This document shows, in pieces, positions 43,459 to 51,647 of a stretch of 64,000 nt of DNA. The stretch is taken from contig JAXLXE010000002.1 of assembly GCA_046328115.1 (NCBI GenBank), positions 186,001 through 250,000 of the forward strand, written 5' to 3'. The position numbers were made by a program, and so were the translations under genes. Within the stretch, counting starts at the first letter, position 1, and the number at the start of each line of letters is the position of its first letter. This DNA comes from JAXLXE01 sp046328115 (GTDB lineage Bacteria > Chloroflexota > UBA6077 > JACCZL01). Below the pieces are notes generated by a model that was not told where the DNA came from, did no database searches, and saw only the letters and a program-made list of their open reading frames with translations.

Positions 43459-44595
43459 GTGACCGCTCGAACTACCCGACGGAAGTGGCTTACCACCATG
43501 GCACTCGCAACCGCCTCAACGCTGGTAGCGTCTGTCGCCGCGGCGTGCTCGTCCACCCCAGCAGCACCAGCCGGCAAGCCAGCGGAAGCGCCCAAGCCCA
43601 CGAGCGCGCCCGCGCCCGCGGCCGCCGCGCCGGTCGCGCCCGCCGCGAGCCCCGCGGCCAGCCCGGCTGCGAGCCCGGCAGCCAGCCCGGCCGCCAGCCC
43701 GGCCGCAAAGCCCGCTGCCCAGGCCCCCGCCGCGGGATCGATCGGCTCCGCCGAGAAGCCGCTCAACATGGCCTTCGTACCGTCCAGCGACTCCCAGAAG
43801 GTGCTCGCCAGCGGCGAGCCCCTGGGCAAGCTCCTCGAGGATGCGACCGGTTTCAAGGTCAAGGTCTCCGTGCCCACGTCGTACGCGGCCGTCATCGAGG
43901 CCATGGGCGCCGGCAACGTGGACATCGGCTGGCTCGCGCCGTTCGCGTACATCCTGGGCAAGGACAAGTTCGGCACCGAAGTGATCCTCGCCAGCGTGCG
44001 GAGCGGGAGCAAAACCTACACCGGGCAGATCATCGTCCACGCGGACAGCGGCATCAAGGACGTCGAGCAGCTCAAGGGCAAGAAGTTCGCCTTCGTGGAA
44101 CCGGCCTCCGCGTCAGGGTTCACCTTTCCCAACGCCATGCTCGCCGCCAAAGGCATCGATCACAAGACGTTCTTCTCCGAGACCATCTTCGCAGGTGGCC
44201 ACGACAAGGTCGTCATTGCCGTCTACAACAAGCAAGTCGACGCCGGCGCGACGTTCGGCGATAGCGTGGTGGGCAAGGTGACCGACGCCCGCACCCTGGT
44301 GACCAGCACCATTCCAGACGTGATGGACAAGGTCAAGCCGATCGCCGTGACCGAGCCGATCCCGAACGACACGGTCAGCGTGCGCAAGGGTCTGCCTGAG
44401 GATGTGGTCAAGAAAATTCAGGAAGGCCTCATCGCCGTTGCCGCCACGGATGCCGGCAAGCAGGTTCTGAAGGACCTTTATCGGATCGACGGCCTGGACG
44501 TCGCCAAGGACAGCGACTACGAGCCCGTCCGCAAGGCCGCGAAGGCGCTCAACCTGAACCTGGAGCAGGAGCTCGCGCCGAAGCCCAAGGCGTAG
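43459..44595 (+). CDS. phnD: Phosphonate/phosphite-type ABC transporter substrate-binding lipoprotein
   Basis: 378 residues from GTG 43459, behind GAGGGAG. The N terminus has twin arginines (TRRKWLT) and a lipobox ending VAAAC, followed by a linker of Pro-Ala-Ser-Pro repeats (ASPAASPAAS type) to about residue 95. The mature domain is PhnD-like (LNMAFVPSSDSQKVLASGEPL in short form, GAGNVDIGWLAPFAYIL, GKKFAFVEPASASGFTFP). The ligand could be a phosphonate, phosphite or a related oxyanion; no C-P lyase genes are present to decide. Confidence 0.9.
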   Translation: MTARTTRRKWLTTMALATASTLVASVAAACSSTPAAPAGKPAEAPKPTSAPAPAAAAPVAPAASPAASPAASPAASPAASPAAKPAAQAPAAGSIGSAEKPLNMAFVPSSDSQKVLASGEPLGKLLEDATGFKVKVSVPTSYAAVIEAMGAGNVDIGWLAPFAYILGKDKFGTEVILASVRSGSKTYTGQIIVHADSGIKDVEQLKGKKFAFVEPASASGFTFPNAMLAAKGIDHKTFFSETIFAGGHDKVVIAVYNKQVDAGATFGDSVVGKVTDARTLVTSTIPDVMDKVKPIAVTEPIPNDTVSVRKGLPEDVVKKIQEGLIAVAATDAGKQVLKDLYRIDGLDVAKDSDYEPVRKAAKALNLNLEQELAPKPKA

Positions 44596-44616
44596 CCGCC
44601 GGGACTGGAACCAGCC

Positions 44617-44640
44617 AGGGGGGCGCGGGCGCGCCCCCCT
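44617..44640 (+). terminator. GC-rich hairpin between phnD and phnC (attenuator-like)
   Basis: AGGGGGGCGCG (44617-44627) is complementary to CGCGCCCCCCT (44630-44640). It lies 22 bases after the phnD stop inside an operon. Such a partial terminator would give more binding protein than ATPase and permease, as is usual for ABC importers. No T-tract follows. Confidence 0.5.
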
Positions 44641-44726
44641 GACACGTGAGCCGCGCCCGCGCTACCATCCACGCGATCCGCCAGATCCATCCATCGCGAG
44701 CTCAGCTCTAGGACGGGGCCCATCTG

Positions 44727-45485
44727 ATGCTACGCATCGAGCACCTCACCAAGGTCTTTCCCAACGGCGTGCGCGCCATCGACGACCTCAGCCTGGAAGT
44801 GCCAGACGGCGAGTTCCTGGTCATCATCGGGCTCAGCGGCTCGGGTAAGTCCACGCTGCTGCGCTGCGTCAACCGCCTCGTTGAGCCCACCTCAGGCAAG
44901 ATCTTCCTGGACAATGTGGAGATCACGGCGCTCTCACCGTCCGGCCTCCGGGAAGCTCGCAAGAAGATCGGCATGATCTTCCAGCAGTTCAACCTGGTCA
45001 AGCGGTCCTCCGTCATCACCAACGTCCTCAGCGGTCGGCTCGGCTCCGCCAGCACGTGGCAGAGCGCCGTGGGCCAGTTCCCGGATCGCGACTACCAGCA
45101 GGCCATGACCAACCTGGAGCGGGTGGGCATCCCGGAGAAGGCCAACCAGCGCGCGGACACGCTCTCAGGCGGCCAGCAGCAGCGCGTGGCCATTGCCCGC
45201 GCACTGATGCAGGAGCCCAAAATCATGCTGGCGGACGAGCCGGTGGCCAGCCTGGACCCGGCCACGTCGCACTCTGTCATGAAGTACCTCGAGGAGATCA
45301 ACCAGCAAGACGGGATCACCGTGCTCTGCAACCTGCACTTCCTCAGCCTGGCCCGACGCTACGCCACCCGCGTCATCGCACTGAAGGCCGGCACAATCGT
45401 CTTCGATGGAAAACCCCTGGAGATCGACGAGAAGCGCTTTCGCGAGATCTACGGCGAGGACGCCGTTGAAGTGGAGATCGCCTGA
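44727..45485 (+). CDS. phnC: Phosphonate-type ABC transporter ATP-binding protein
   Basis: 252 residues from ATG 44727. The Walker A motif GLSGSGKST is at residues 35-43, the ABC signature is LSGGQQQRVAIARAL and Walker B is IMLADEPVASLDP. The sequence between (GMIFQQFNLVKRSSVITNVL) is typical of PhnC. It is the only ABC-importer ATPase gene in the window, although four importers are encoded. The stop overlaps the phnE start. Confidence 0.95.
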   Translation: MLRIEHLTKVFPNGVRAIDDLSLEVPDGEFLVIIGLSGSGKSTLLRCVNRLVEPTSGKIFLDNVEITALSPSGLREARKKIGMIFQQFNLVKRSSVITNVLSGRLGSASTWQSAVGQFPDRDYQQAMTNLERVGIPEKANQRADTLSGGQQQRVAIARALMQEPKIMLADEPVASLDPATSHSVMKYLEEINQQDGITVLCNLHFLSLARRYATRVIALKAGTIVFDGKPLEIDEKRFREIYGEDAVEVEIA

Positions 45486-46672
45486 TGGCCCAAGCCGAAG
45501 TCCTGCAGCAGCCCAGTCCGATCCAGTTCCGCAAGGTGGGGCCAATCGCGGCCATCAGCTCCTGGCGGACCATCGTCGTCCTCATCGTCGCCGCCGCGGC
45601 GTACGCGTACGGCTGGAAGATCACGGAGATCAACTTCCCCGCCCTTGTGCTCGGCCTGCCGAAGGCGGAGCGCATCTTCAGCGGACTGCTGAAACCAGAC
45701 GTTTTCGAACAGGCGACGGAGCTGGTCAGAGCCGATAGTCCGCTCAAGATCGGCGCGGCCGGCGGCGCGCCCGTCGTCTCCAACATCACCGGTGGCGGAA
45801 CCCTCACCGTCACTCCGGGCAGCATCCGACCCGGGGATGAAGTGACCGTCGCTGTCGCCGGCGCGCGCGCCGGGGCAGATCTCACCTTGCTGCTGGTAGA
45901 CGCCACCGGCGACACGCGGCCCATCCGCCGGAGCGAGAAGCTGGACGGCTCGGGCGCGTTCTCGCTCACCTTCGCCATGCCGGCCTCCGTAGCGGCGGGT
46001 AATTACGCCGTCCGCGCCGAGGTGAGCTGGGGCCTGGGCTCCTGGCACTTCAGCGAGGTGTTCCAGATCTCCGTCCAGAAGATGATCGAGACCATCTTCC
46101 TGGCGCTCATGGGCACCACGTTCGCCATGCTCGTCAGCATTCCACTCAGCTTCCTCGGCGCTCGGAACCTGATGCAGGGCACCACCGCCGGCTGGACCGT
46201 CTATTACGTCGTGCGGATGATCTTTAACGTCCTGCGATCCATCGAGACGCTCATCCTCGCGGTCATCATGGCCGTCGTCGTGGGGCTGGGGCCGTTCTCC
46301 GGGGTGATGGCCATCGTCATCCACTCCATCGGCGCCATGGGCAAGCTGTACTCGGAGGCCATTGAGAGCATCGACCACGGGCCCATCGAGGCCATCACGG
46401 CCACGGGCGCCAACCGACTCCAGGTGATCCTCTACGCCGTGTTGCCACAGGTCGTCCCGGCATTCCTCTCGTTCACCATGTACCGCTGGGACATCAACGT
46501 GCGCCTGTCCACCGTCATCGGCCTGGTCGGCGGCGGCGGCATCGGCTTCATCCTCATCCAGTACATCAACCTGCTCCAGTGGAGCCAGGCTGGTGCCGCC
46601 CTCTGGCTGATCGGCATCACCGTGGTGGTCATGGACCAGGCCAGCGCCATCATCCGCGCCAAGCTGGTGTAA
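45485..46672 (+). CDS. phnE: Phosphonate-type ABC transporter permease with extra extracytoplasmic domain
   Basis: 395 residues from ATG 45485 (TGATG overlap with phnC). Residues about 200-395 are an ordinary PhnE core: LSFLGARNLMQG, RSIETLILAVIMAVVVGLG, and the EAA-type loop EAITATGANRLQVILYAVLPQ. PhnE proteins are normally 260-300 residues. Here about 115 extra residues (roughly 75-190) follow the first membrane segment. They read like one beta-sandwich (TLTVTPGSIRPGDEVTVAVAG, LLLVDATGDTRPI, SFSLTFAMPAS-like strands, GNYAVRAEVSW). It should lie outside the membrane. Confidence 0.9.
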   Translation: MAQAEVLQQPSPIQFRKVGPIAAISSWRTIVVLIVAAAAYAYGWKITEINFPALVLGLPKAERIFSGLLKPDVFEQATELVRADSPLKIGAAGGAPVVSNITGGGTLTVTPGSIRPGDEVTVAVAGARAGADLTLLLVDATGDTRPIRRSEKLDGSGAFSLTFAMPASVAAGNYAVRAEVSWGLGSWHFSEVFQISVQKMIETIFLALMGTTFAMLVSIPLSFLGARNLMQGTTAGWTVYYVVRMIFNVLRSIETLILAVIMAVVVGLGPFSGVMAIVIHSIGAMGKLYSEAIESIDHGPIEAITATGANRLQVILYAVLPQVVPAFLSFTMYRWDINVRLSTVIGLVGGGGIGFILIQYINLLQWSQAGAALWLIGITVVVMDQASAIIRAKLV

Positions 46673-46727
46673 TCCGGAGCTGCCAGGAGCGGCGTAGCAA
46701 CTTCATATCCCCCAGGGGGTGGTGCCG

Positions 46728-48461
46728 ATGATTCACCGTCGAGTCACGCGGACCGTCAGCCGACGCTGGCTGCTAGCGCGCGCGGGAGGGACATCCCTCG
46801 CCGCTTCCCTCCTTGCCGCCTGCACGCCGTCGCCGGTGGCGCCAAAGCCGGCCGAGCAAACCGCCAGCCAGGCCGCCGCGGCGGCTGCGAAGCCGCCTGA
46901 CCCAGCCAGGCCCACGGAACCCGCGAAGCCCGCCACCGCGCCAAAGGCCGGCGGCACGGTCAGGCTACATCTCTGGACCGAAGACCCGCCCGCTCTCGAC
47001 CCATACCTGAACGTCAGCTTCCGCACCCAGGAGCTGGCCGCGTTCTTCTACAGCCGCCTCCTCATGTCGAAGAAGGCGCCCGGCGTCGCGGCCCAGGCCT
47101 ACGTCATGGAGGGCGACCTGGCAGAGACCTGGAAGGTCAGCGACGACGGACTCACCTACACCTTCAATCTGCGGACGGACGCCGGCTGGCACAACAAACC
47201 ACCGCTCAACGGCCGTCCGGTGACCGCTCAGGACGTGACCTGGTCGTTCGAGCGCTTCATGAAGGTCTCCCCCCAGAAGAGCACGCTCGAGCAGGTCGCG
47301 GACGTCACCGCGCCCAACGACAAGACCGTCGTCTTCAAGCTCAAAGCCCCGTTTGCGCCATTCGAGGCGTCCATCGGCGGGCCCATCTTCTGGATCATGC
47401 CGCGTGAGGTCGTGGAGCAGGATGGCGACGCTCAGAAACGCGTCATCGGGAGCGGGCCGTTCGTGTTCGACAAGCTCGATCGCGGTGTCTCGCTGAGCGG
47501 CAAACGCAACCCCGCCTACTACCGCAAGGGCGAGCCGCGCGTGGACGAGTTCGTGGCGCTCATCATCCCCGACACGGCCACCCAGATGGCGGGCCTTCGC
47601 GGCAAGGAGCTGGACTACCTGATGGTGCCCCAGCAGGAGCTGGACGCGCTCAAGAAAAGCAACCCGGAGATCCAGTACGTGGAGTGGGAATACAACTACA
47701 TCCCCTTCATCTACTGGAAGCTGGACAAGCCGCCATTCAACGACCCGCGCGTCCGGCAGGCCGTCTCCATGTCGCTCGACCGAGACGAGATGATCAAGGT
47801 GGTCTACAACGGCCGCGGGAACTGGAACAACGCGATCCCGTGGGCGCTGTCCGAATGGTGGCTGGATCCGCGCGGCGCGGAGATGGGGCCAAACGCCAGG
47901 TTCTTCAAGTTTGATCCCGCGGAGTCCCGTAAGCTCCTGGCCGCCGCCGGCTTCCCAGACGGACTCAAAGTCGAGATGATCAGCACGCCGGGCTACAGCC
48001 AGATCTTCGTCCAGCAAGTGGAGCTGATCCAGCAGCAACTCAAGAAAGGTGGGATCGACGCCCAGATCAAGATGCAGGAATACGCGGCGTACATCGCCAC
48101 CACCTTCCGTGGACAGTTTGAAGGTGGCAACGTCCTCGTGGCCGGCCTCGAGACGCCGTTCACGGAGCCGCACGACTTCCTGTTCAACATGTACCACCCC
48201 AAGGGCACCAGGAATCACGCCGGCGTGAATGACCCCAGGCTCTCGGAGATGATCGAAAGGCAGGCCGCCACGCTGGATCGGGCTGACCGCAAGAAGCAGA
48301 TCTTCGAGATTCAGCGCTACCTCGCGGAGCAGATGTATTACCCGCCAAACGCGGCCAGCATGCGGACCGCGGGCCTCAGCCCCGCGGTCCGTGACTGCTT
48401 CCCGCGGTCGGACTACGGCCTCGGCGCAGAGGTCGTGCCAAAGCTCTGGCTGGACCGGTAG
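46728..48461 (+). CDS. Peptide-type ABC transporter substrate-binding lipoprotein (family 5)
   Basis: 577 residues from ATG 46728, with AGGGGGTGG about six bases upstream. The signal has twin arginines (VSRRWLLARAGG) and a lipobox ending LAAC, followed by an Ala/Pro/Lys linker of about 50 residues. The mature part matches family 5 binding proteins (TVRLHLWTEDPPALDPYLN, LAETWKVSDDGLTYTFNLR, RNPAYYRKGEPRVDEFV). It starts 55 bases after phnE but belongs functionally with the two permease genes that follow. Confidence 0.92.
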   Translation: MIHRRVTRTVSRRWLLARAGGTSLAASLLAACTPSPVAPKPAEQTASQAAAAAAKPPDPARPTEPAKPATAPKAGGTVRLHLWTEDPPALDPYLNVSFRTQELAAFFYSRLLMSKKAPGVAAQAYVMEGDLAETWKVSDDGLTYTFNLRTDAGWHNKPPLNGRPVTAQDVTWSFERFMKVSPQKSTLEQVADVTAPNDKTVVFKLKAPFAPFEASIGGPIFWIMPREVVEQDGDAQKRVIGSGPFVFDKLDRGVSLSGKRNPAYYRKGEPRVDEFVALIIPDTATQMAGLRGKELDYLMVPQQELDALKKSNPEIQYVEWEYNYIPFIYWKLDKPPFNDPRVRQAVSMSLDRDEMIKVVYNGRGNWNNAIPWALSEWWLDPRGAEMGPNARFFKFDPAESRKLLAAAGFPDGLKVEMISTPGYSQIFVQQVELIQQQLKKGGIDAQIKMQEYAAYIATTFRGQFEGGNVLVAGLETPFTEPHDFLFNMYHPKGTRNHAGVNDPRLSEMIERQAATLDRADRKKQIFEIQRYLAEQMYYPPNAASMRTAGLSPAVRDCFPRSDYGLGAEVVPKLWLDR

Positions 48462-48486
48462 ACATCACCCGGTGAGGGCCTAGTCA

Positions 48487-49431
48487 ATGTCGGCGTACGT
48501 CGCACGTCGCCTTGTCCTCCTGATACCCACGCTGCTGGGTATCAGCGTCCTCGTGTTCACGCTTATCCGGCTCCTGCCCGGCGACGCCGTGGCCATGCTG
48601 CTTCAGGACTACGGCTACGGCCGAGACGCAGTGGAGCTTCGCGCCAGGCTCGGGCTGGACCGGCCGGCCGCTGTGCAATACGGCGAGTGGATGCTCGGCG
48701 TGCTTCGCGCGGACCTGGGCCGGTCGCTCCGAAGCCAGAACGAGATCGCGGAGGAGCTTGCCGCACGCGTACCCGTGACGCTCGAGCTCGGCGGACTGGC
48801 ACTGCTCGTCGGCCTCGCCATCGCCATCCCCATCGGTGTGCTATCAGCCGTCCGGCAGGACACCCTGGCGGACTACCTCTGTCGCGGGCTCGCGGTCGCC
48901 ATGCTCGCCATCCCCGGCTTCTGGCTCGCCACCCTCGTCATCACCTTCCCTTCGATCTGGTGGGGCTGGACGCCACCGCTCCGCTACACCCGGCTGTTGG
49001 ACGATCCGCTGAAAAACCTCGCCCACGTCGCCGTGCCCGCCGTCATCCTGGGACTCGGCCTCTCGGGCGCGCTCATGCGTCTCACCCGCGCCCAGATGCT
49101 GGAAGTCCTGCGGAACGACTTCATCCGTACGGCCATGGCAAAGGGCCTGTCGGAGCGCGGCGTAGTCGTCCGCCACGCCCTCAAGAACGCACTGATCCCC
49201 GTGCTCACCCTCCTGGGCCTCCAGGTCTCCATTCTGGTCAGCGGCACCGTGGTCCTGGAGAGCGTGTTCGTCCTGCCAGGCATGGGTCGCTACCTCCTGG
49301 AGGCCGTCCAGTACCGCGACTACCCCGTCATCCAGGCCCTGAACCTGCTCTTCGCGTCGGTGGTCATCCTGGCGAACCTGGCGATCGATCTGCTCTACGG
49401 CTGGCTCGATCCACGCATTCGGTATCGCTGA
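48487..49431 (+). CDS. Peptide/nickel-type ABC transporter permease (DppB-like)
   Basis: 314 residues from ATG 48487. SAYVARRLVLLIPTLLGISV at the N terminus, LRADLGRSLRSQNEI and the cytoplasmic loop FIRTAMAKGLSERGVVVRHA are DppB hallmarks, and it ends YGWLDPRIRYR. It is paralogous to the permease at 30836-31780 but on the other strand and clearly divergent. The stop overlaps the next permease start by one base. Confidence 0.93.
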   Translation: MSAYVARRLVLLIPTLLGISVLVFTLIRLLPGDAVAMLLQDYGYGRDAVELRARLGLDRPAAVQYGEWMLGVLRADLGRSLRSQNEIAEELAARVPVTLELGGLALLVGLAIAIPIGVLSAVRQDTLADYLCRGLAVAMLAIPGFWLATLVITFPSIWWGWTPPLRYTRLLDDPLKNLAHVAVPAVILGLGLSGALMRLTRAQMLEVLRNDFIRTAMAKGLSERGVVVRHALKNALIPVLTLLGLQVSILVSGTVVLESVFVLPGMGRYLLEAVQYRDYPVIQALNLLFASVVILANLAIDLLYGWLDPRIRYR

Positions 49432-50330
49432 TGAGCGCCGCCGTCAGTGCCCCGATTGCGGAGCGGGAGACCGTCAGCGTCCGAACACCAAGGCCCCGCT
49501 GGCGGACTTTCTCCCAACGGCAGCCGCTGGGAGCGTTTGGCGCGGCCGTCGTCCTGGTGCTGATCGCCGTCGCGCTCGGCGCCCCGTTCCTGGCGCCGTA
49601 CACCTACGACGAGGGCAACGCCGCCGAGCGCTTGCTGGGCCCCACCGTGACCCACCCGTTCGGGACCGATGCCAATGGGCGCGACATGCTCAGCCGCATG
49701 GTCTACGGCGCCAGGATCTCCGTGACGGTGGGATTCGGCGCTGTCGCCATCAGCACGCTCGTCGCCGTGCTGGTCGGCGTAGTCTCCGGTTACCTCGGGG
49801 GCTGGACCGACCTCCTCGTCCAGCGGCTGGTGGACATCTGGATCGCCTTCCCCGCCCTCGTCTTGCTCGTGAGCCTGATCTCCATCGTCGGCCCAGGCCT
49901 CTGGAGCGTGACAGCGGTGCTCGGCCTCCTGCTGGCGCCCGGCACCTCGCGCGTGGTCCGTGCCGCCGTACTCGCGATCAGGCATCTGCCGTACATCGAG
50001 TCGGCGGCGTGTGTGGGGGCGTCCCAGCCACGCATCATGGCGCGACACATCCTGCCCAATGTGCTCCCGCCCGTCATCGTGCTGGCCACCGTCCAGCTAG
50101 GAACGGCGATCCTGGCCGAATCCACCCTGAGCTTCCTGGGCTACGGCGTACCTCCGCCTTACCCGGCCTGGGGCGCCATGCTCAGCGGGACCGGCCGCGC
50201 GTTCATGCTCCAGTCTCCCTGGCTGTCCATCTGGCCTGGCCTGGCCATCAGCCTGGTCGTCTTCGGCTTCAACATGCTCGGTGACGCGCTTCGCGACGAG
50301 CTGGACCCCCGCCTGCGCGGCCGCCGCTGA
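49431..50330 (+). CDS. Peptide/nickel-type ABC transporter permease (DppC-like)
   Basis: 299 residues from ATG 49431 (TGATG). It has the first membrane segment (FGAAVVLVLIAVALGAPFLAP), the DppC loop HPFGTDANGRDMLSRMVYGA, the EAA-type loop SAACVGASQPRIMARHILPN and the end DELDPRLRGRR. No ATPase genes follow; after a hairpin the next operon begins. The importer must borrow DppD/DppF-like subunits from elsewhere. Confidence 0.93.
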   Translation: MSAAVSAPIAERETVSVRTPRPRWRTFSQRQPLGAFGAAVVLVLIAVALGAPFLAPYTYDEGNAAERLLGPTVTHPFGTDANGRDMLSRMVYGARISVTVGFGAVAISTLVAVLVGVVSGYLGGWTDLLVQRLVDIWIAFPALVLLVSLISIVGPGLWSVTAVLGLLLAPGTSRVVRAAVLAIRHLPYIESAACVGASQPRIMARHILPNVLPPVIVLATVQLGTAILAESTLSFLGYGVPPPYPAWGAMLSGTGRAFMLQSPWLSIWPGLAISLVVFGFNMLGDALRDELDPRLRGRR

Positions 50331-50332
50331 CG

Positions 50333-50357
50333 GGCTGGCCGCGTCTCCCCGCCAGCC
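50333..50357 (+). terminator. Hairpin after the peptide importer operon
   Basis: GGCTGGC at 50333-50339 pairs with GCCAGCC at 50351-50357 across an 11-base loop, two bases after the permease stop. It is shorter than the other hairpins in the window and lacks a T-tract, so the call is moderate. Confidence 0.4.
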
Positions 50358-50422
50358 GCGCGTGGGGTACCATGCTCCCGTCTACCACGCACGATCGCAC
50401 ACCCCGGCCCGGAGGAGTCAAC

Positions 50423-51643
50423 GTGGACCTAAGGGAGAGCCCAGAAGATCACGCTTACCGCCTACGCGTGCGGTCCTGGTTTGAGTCCAACCCGCCAGGC
50501 CCGCTCGAGACCCTCGATCAGAAGCGTGCCTGGCACCGCAAGCTGTATGACGCCGGCTTCATCGGGATGGGCTGGCCTAGGGAGTACGGCGGCCAGGGTG
50601 CCCGACCCATGGAACAGGCCATCGTCTCGGAGGAGATGGCGCGCGCGAGCGTACCCCCGGGCATCAACAGCCTCGGAATCGGCTTCATTGGCCCCACCCT
50701 GATCGCCCACGGCAGCGACTACCAGAAAGAGCGCTTCGTCAAGAAGATCCTCACGGCCGAGGAGCTCTGGTGCCAGCTCTACTCCGAGCCAGGCTCCGGC
50801 TCAGATCTTGCCAGCCTCAAGACAACGGCAGTCCGCCAGGGCGACCACTACGTGGTCAACGGCCAGAAGGTCTGGTCCAGCCAGGCGTACATGGCGGACT
50901 ACGGCATCCTGCTGGCCCGCACGGACACCAGCGTACCCAAGCACAAGGGCATCTCCTACTTCATCATCGACATGCACGCGCCGGGTGTCGACGTCCGGCC
51001 GCTCAAGCAGATCACCGGTAGCTCCGAGTTTTGCGAGGAGTTCCTGGTGAACGTGAAGATCCCCGTGGAGAACCGCATCGGCGAAGAGGGCCAGGGTTGG
51101 GAGCTCGCACAGACCACGCTGGGGTACGAGCGTGGCGGCAATCTGCTCTCCCGCGTGGCCCGCTCACGCGCCAACCTGAACCGCCTCGTCGAGATCTGCC
51201 GCGAGATCCCGCGCCGCGGCGGAACCGCCCTTGACGACCCGCTGGTGCGCCAGAAGATCGGCCGTATGCTCGCCGAGACCGAGGTCCTCCGCTACGCTGG
51301 CCTCCGTCTCCTCTCCAAGCTGGAGAAGGGCGAGCGGCCCGGGCCGGAGTCCTCCGTGGACAAGCTCTACTACAGCGAGATGGACAAGCGTCACCAGGAG
51401 TGGATCCAGGAGATCCTGGGCCCGTACGGCCAGCTCACCCAGGGCCTGGACGATGGTCTCTCCCTGAACGCTGAATCGGAGATGGGTCTGGACAGTAGCT
51501 GGGCCTACAACTACCTGTGGTCGCGAGCCGGCACCATCTACTCCGGCTCCTCCGAGATCCAGAAGAACATCATCGGCGAGCGTGTGCTCAAGCTGCCACG
51601 GGAGATCCGGGCAGACCGCGTTGCCGCCGGACGGGGGGCCTGA
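50423..51643 (+). CDS. Acyl-CoA dehydrogenase (first of a paired set)
   Basis: 406 residues from GTG 50423, with GGAGGAG five bases upstream. Family features are GWPREYGGQGARPMEQAIVSEE (in short form PREYGGQGA), YSEPGSGSDLASLKT, VNGQKVWSSQAYMADYG and the C-terminal GTIYSGSSEIQKNIIGERVL. It oxidises an acyl-CoA to the 2,3-enoyl-CoA with FAD. A second, shorter acyl-CoA dehydrogenase gene follows after four bases, the arrangement of alpha2beta2 enzymes such as those acting on steroid side chains. Confidence 0.92.
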   Translation: MDLRESPEDHAYRLRVRSWFESNPPGPLETLDQKRAWHRKLYDAGFIGMGWPREYGGQGARPMEQAIVSEEMARASVPPGINSLGIGFIGPTLIAHGSDYQKERFVKKILTAEELWCQLYSEPGSGSDLASLKTTAVRQGDHYVVNGQKVWSSQAYMADYGILLARTDTSVPKHKGISYFIIDMHAPGVDVRPLKQITGSSEFCEEFLVNVKIPVENRIGEEGQGWELAQTTLGYERGGNLLSRVARSRANLNRLVEICREIPRRGGTALDDPLVRQKIGRMLAETEVLRYAGLRLLSKLEKGERPGPESSVDKLYYSEMDKRHQEWIQEILGPYGQLTQGLDDGLSLNAESEMGLDSSWAYNYLWSRAGTIYSGSSEIQKNIIGERVLKLPREIRADRVAAGRGA

Positions 51644-51647
51644 CGCG

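Noticed and set aside
43600..43740. Short repeats resembling a CRISPR array
   Set aside because: The periodic sequence encodes the Pro-Ala-Ser linker of PhnD; the units are too short, have no unique spacers and no cas genes are near.
46705..46720. CCCCC-A-GGGGG inverted repeat before the binding protein at 46728
   Set aside because: The loop would be one base, too small for a stable hairpin, and the right arm is the ribosome-binding site.
46965..48218. Long - strand open frame opposite the family 5 binding protein
   Set aside because: No family resemblance and complementary to a well-supported gene; a shadow of GC-rich codon use.
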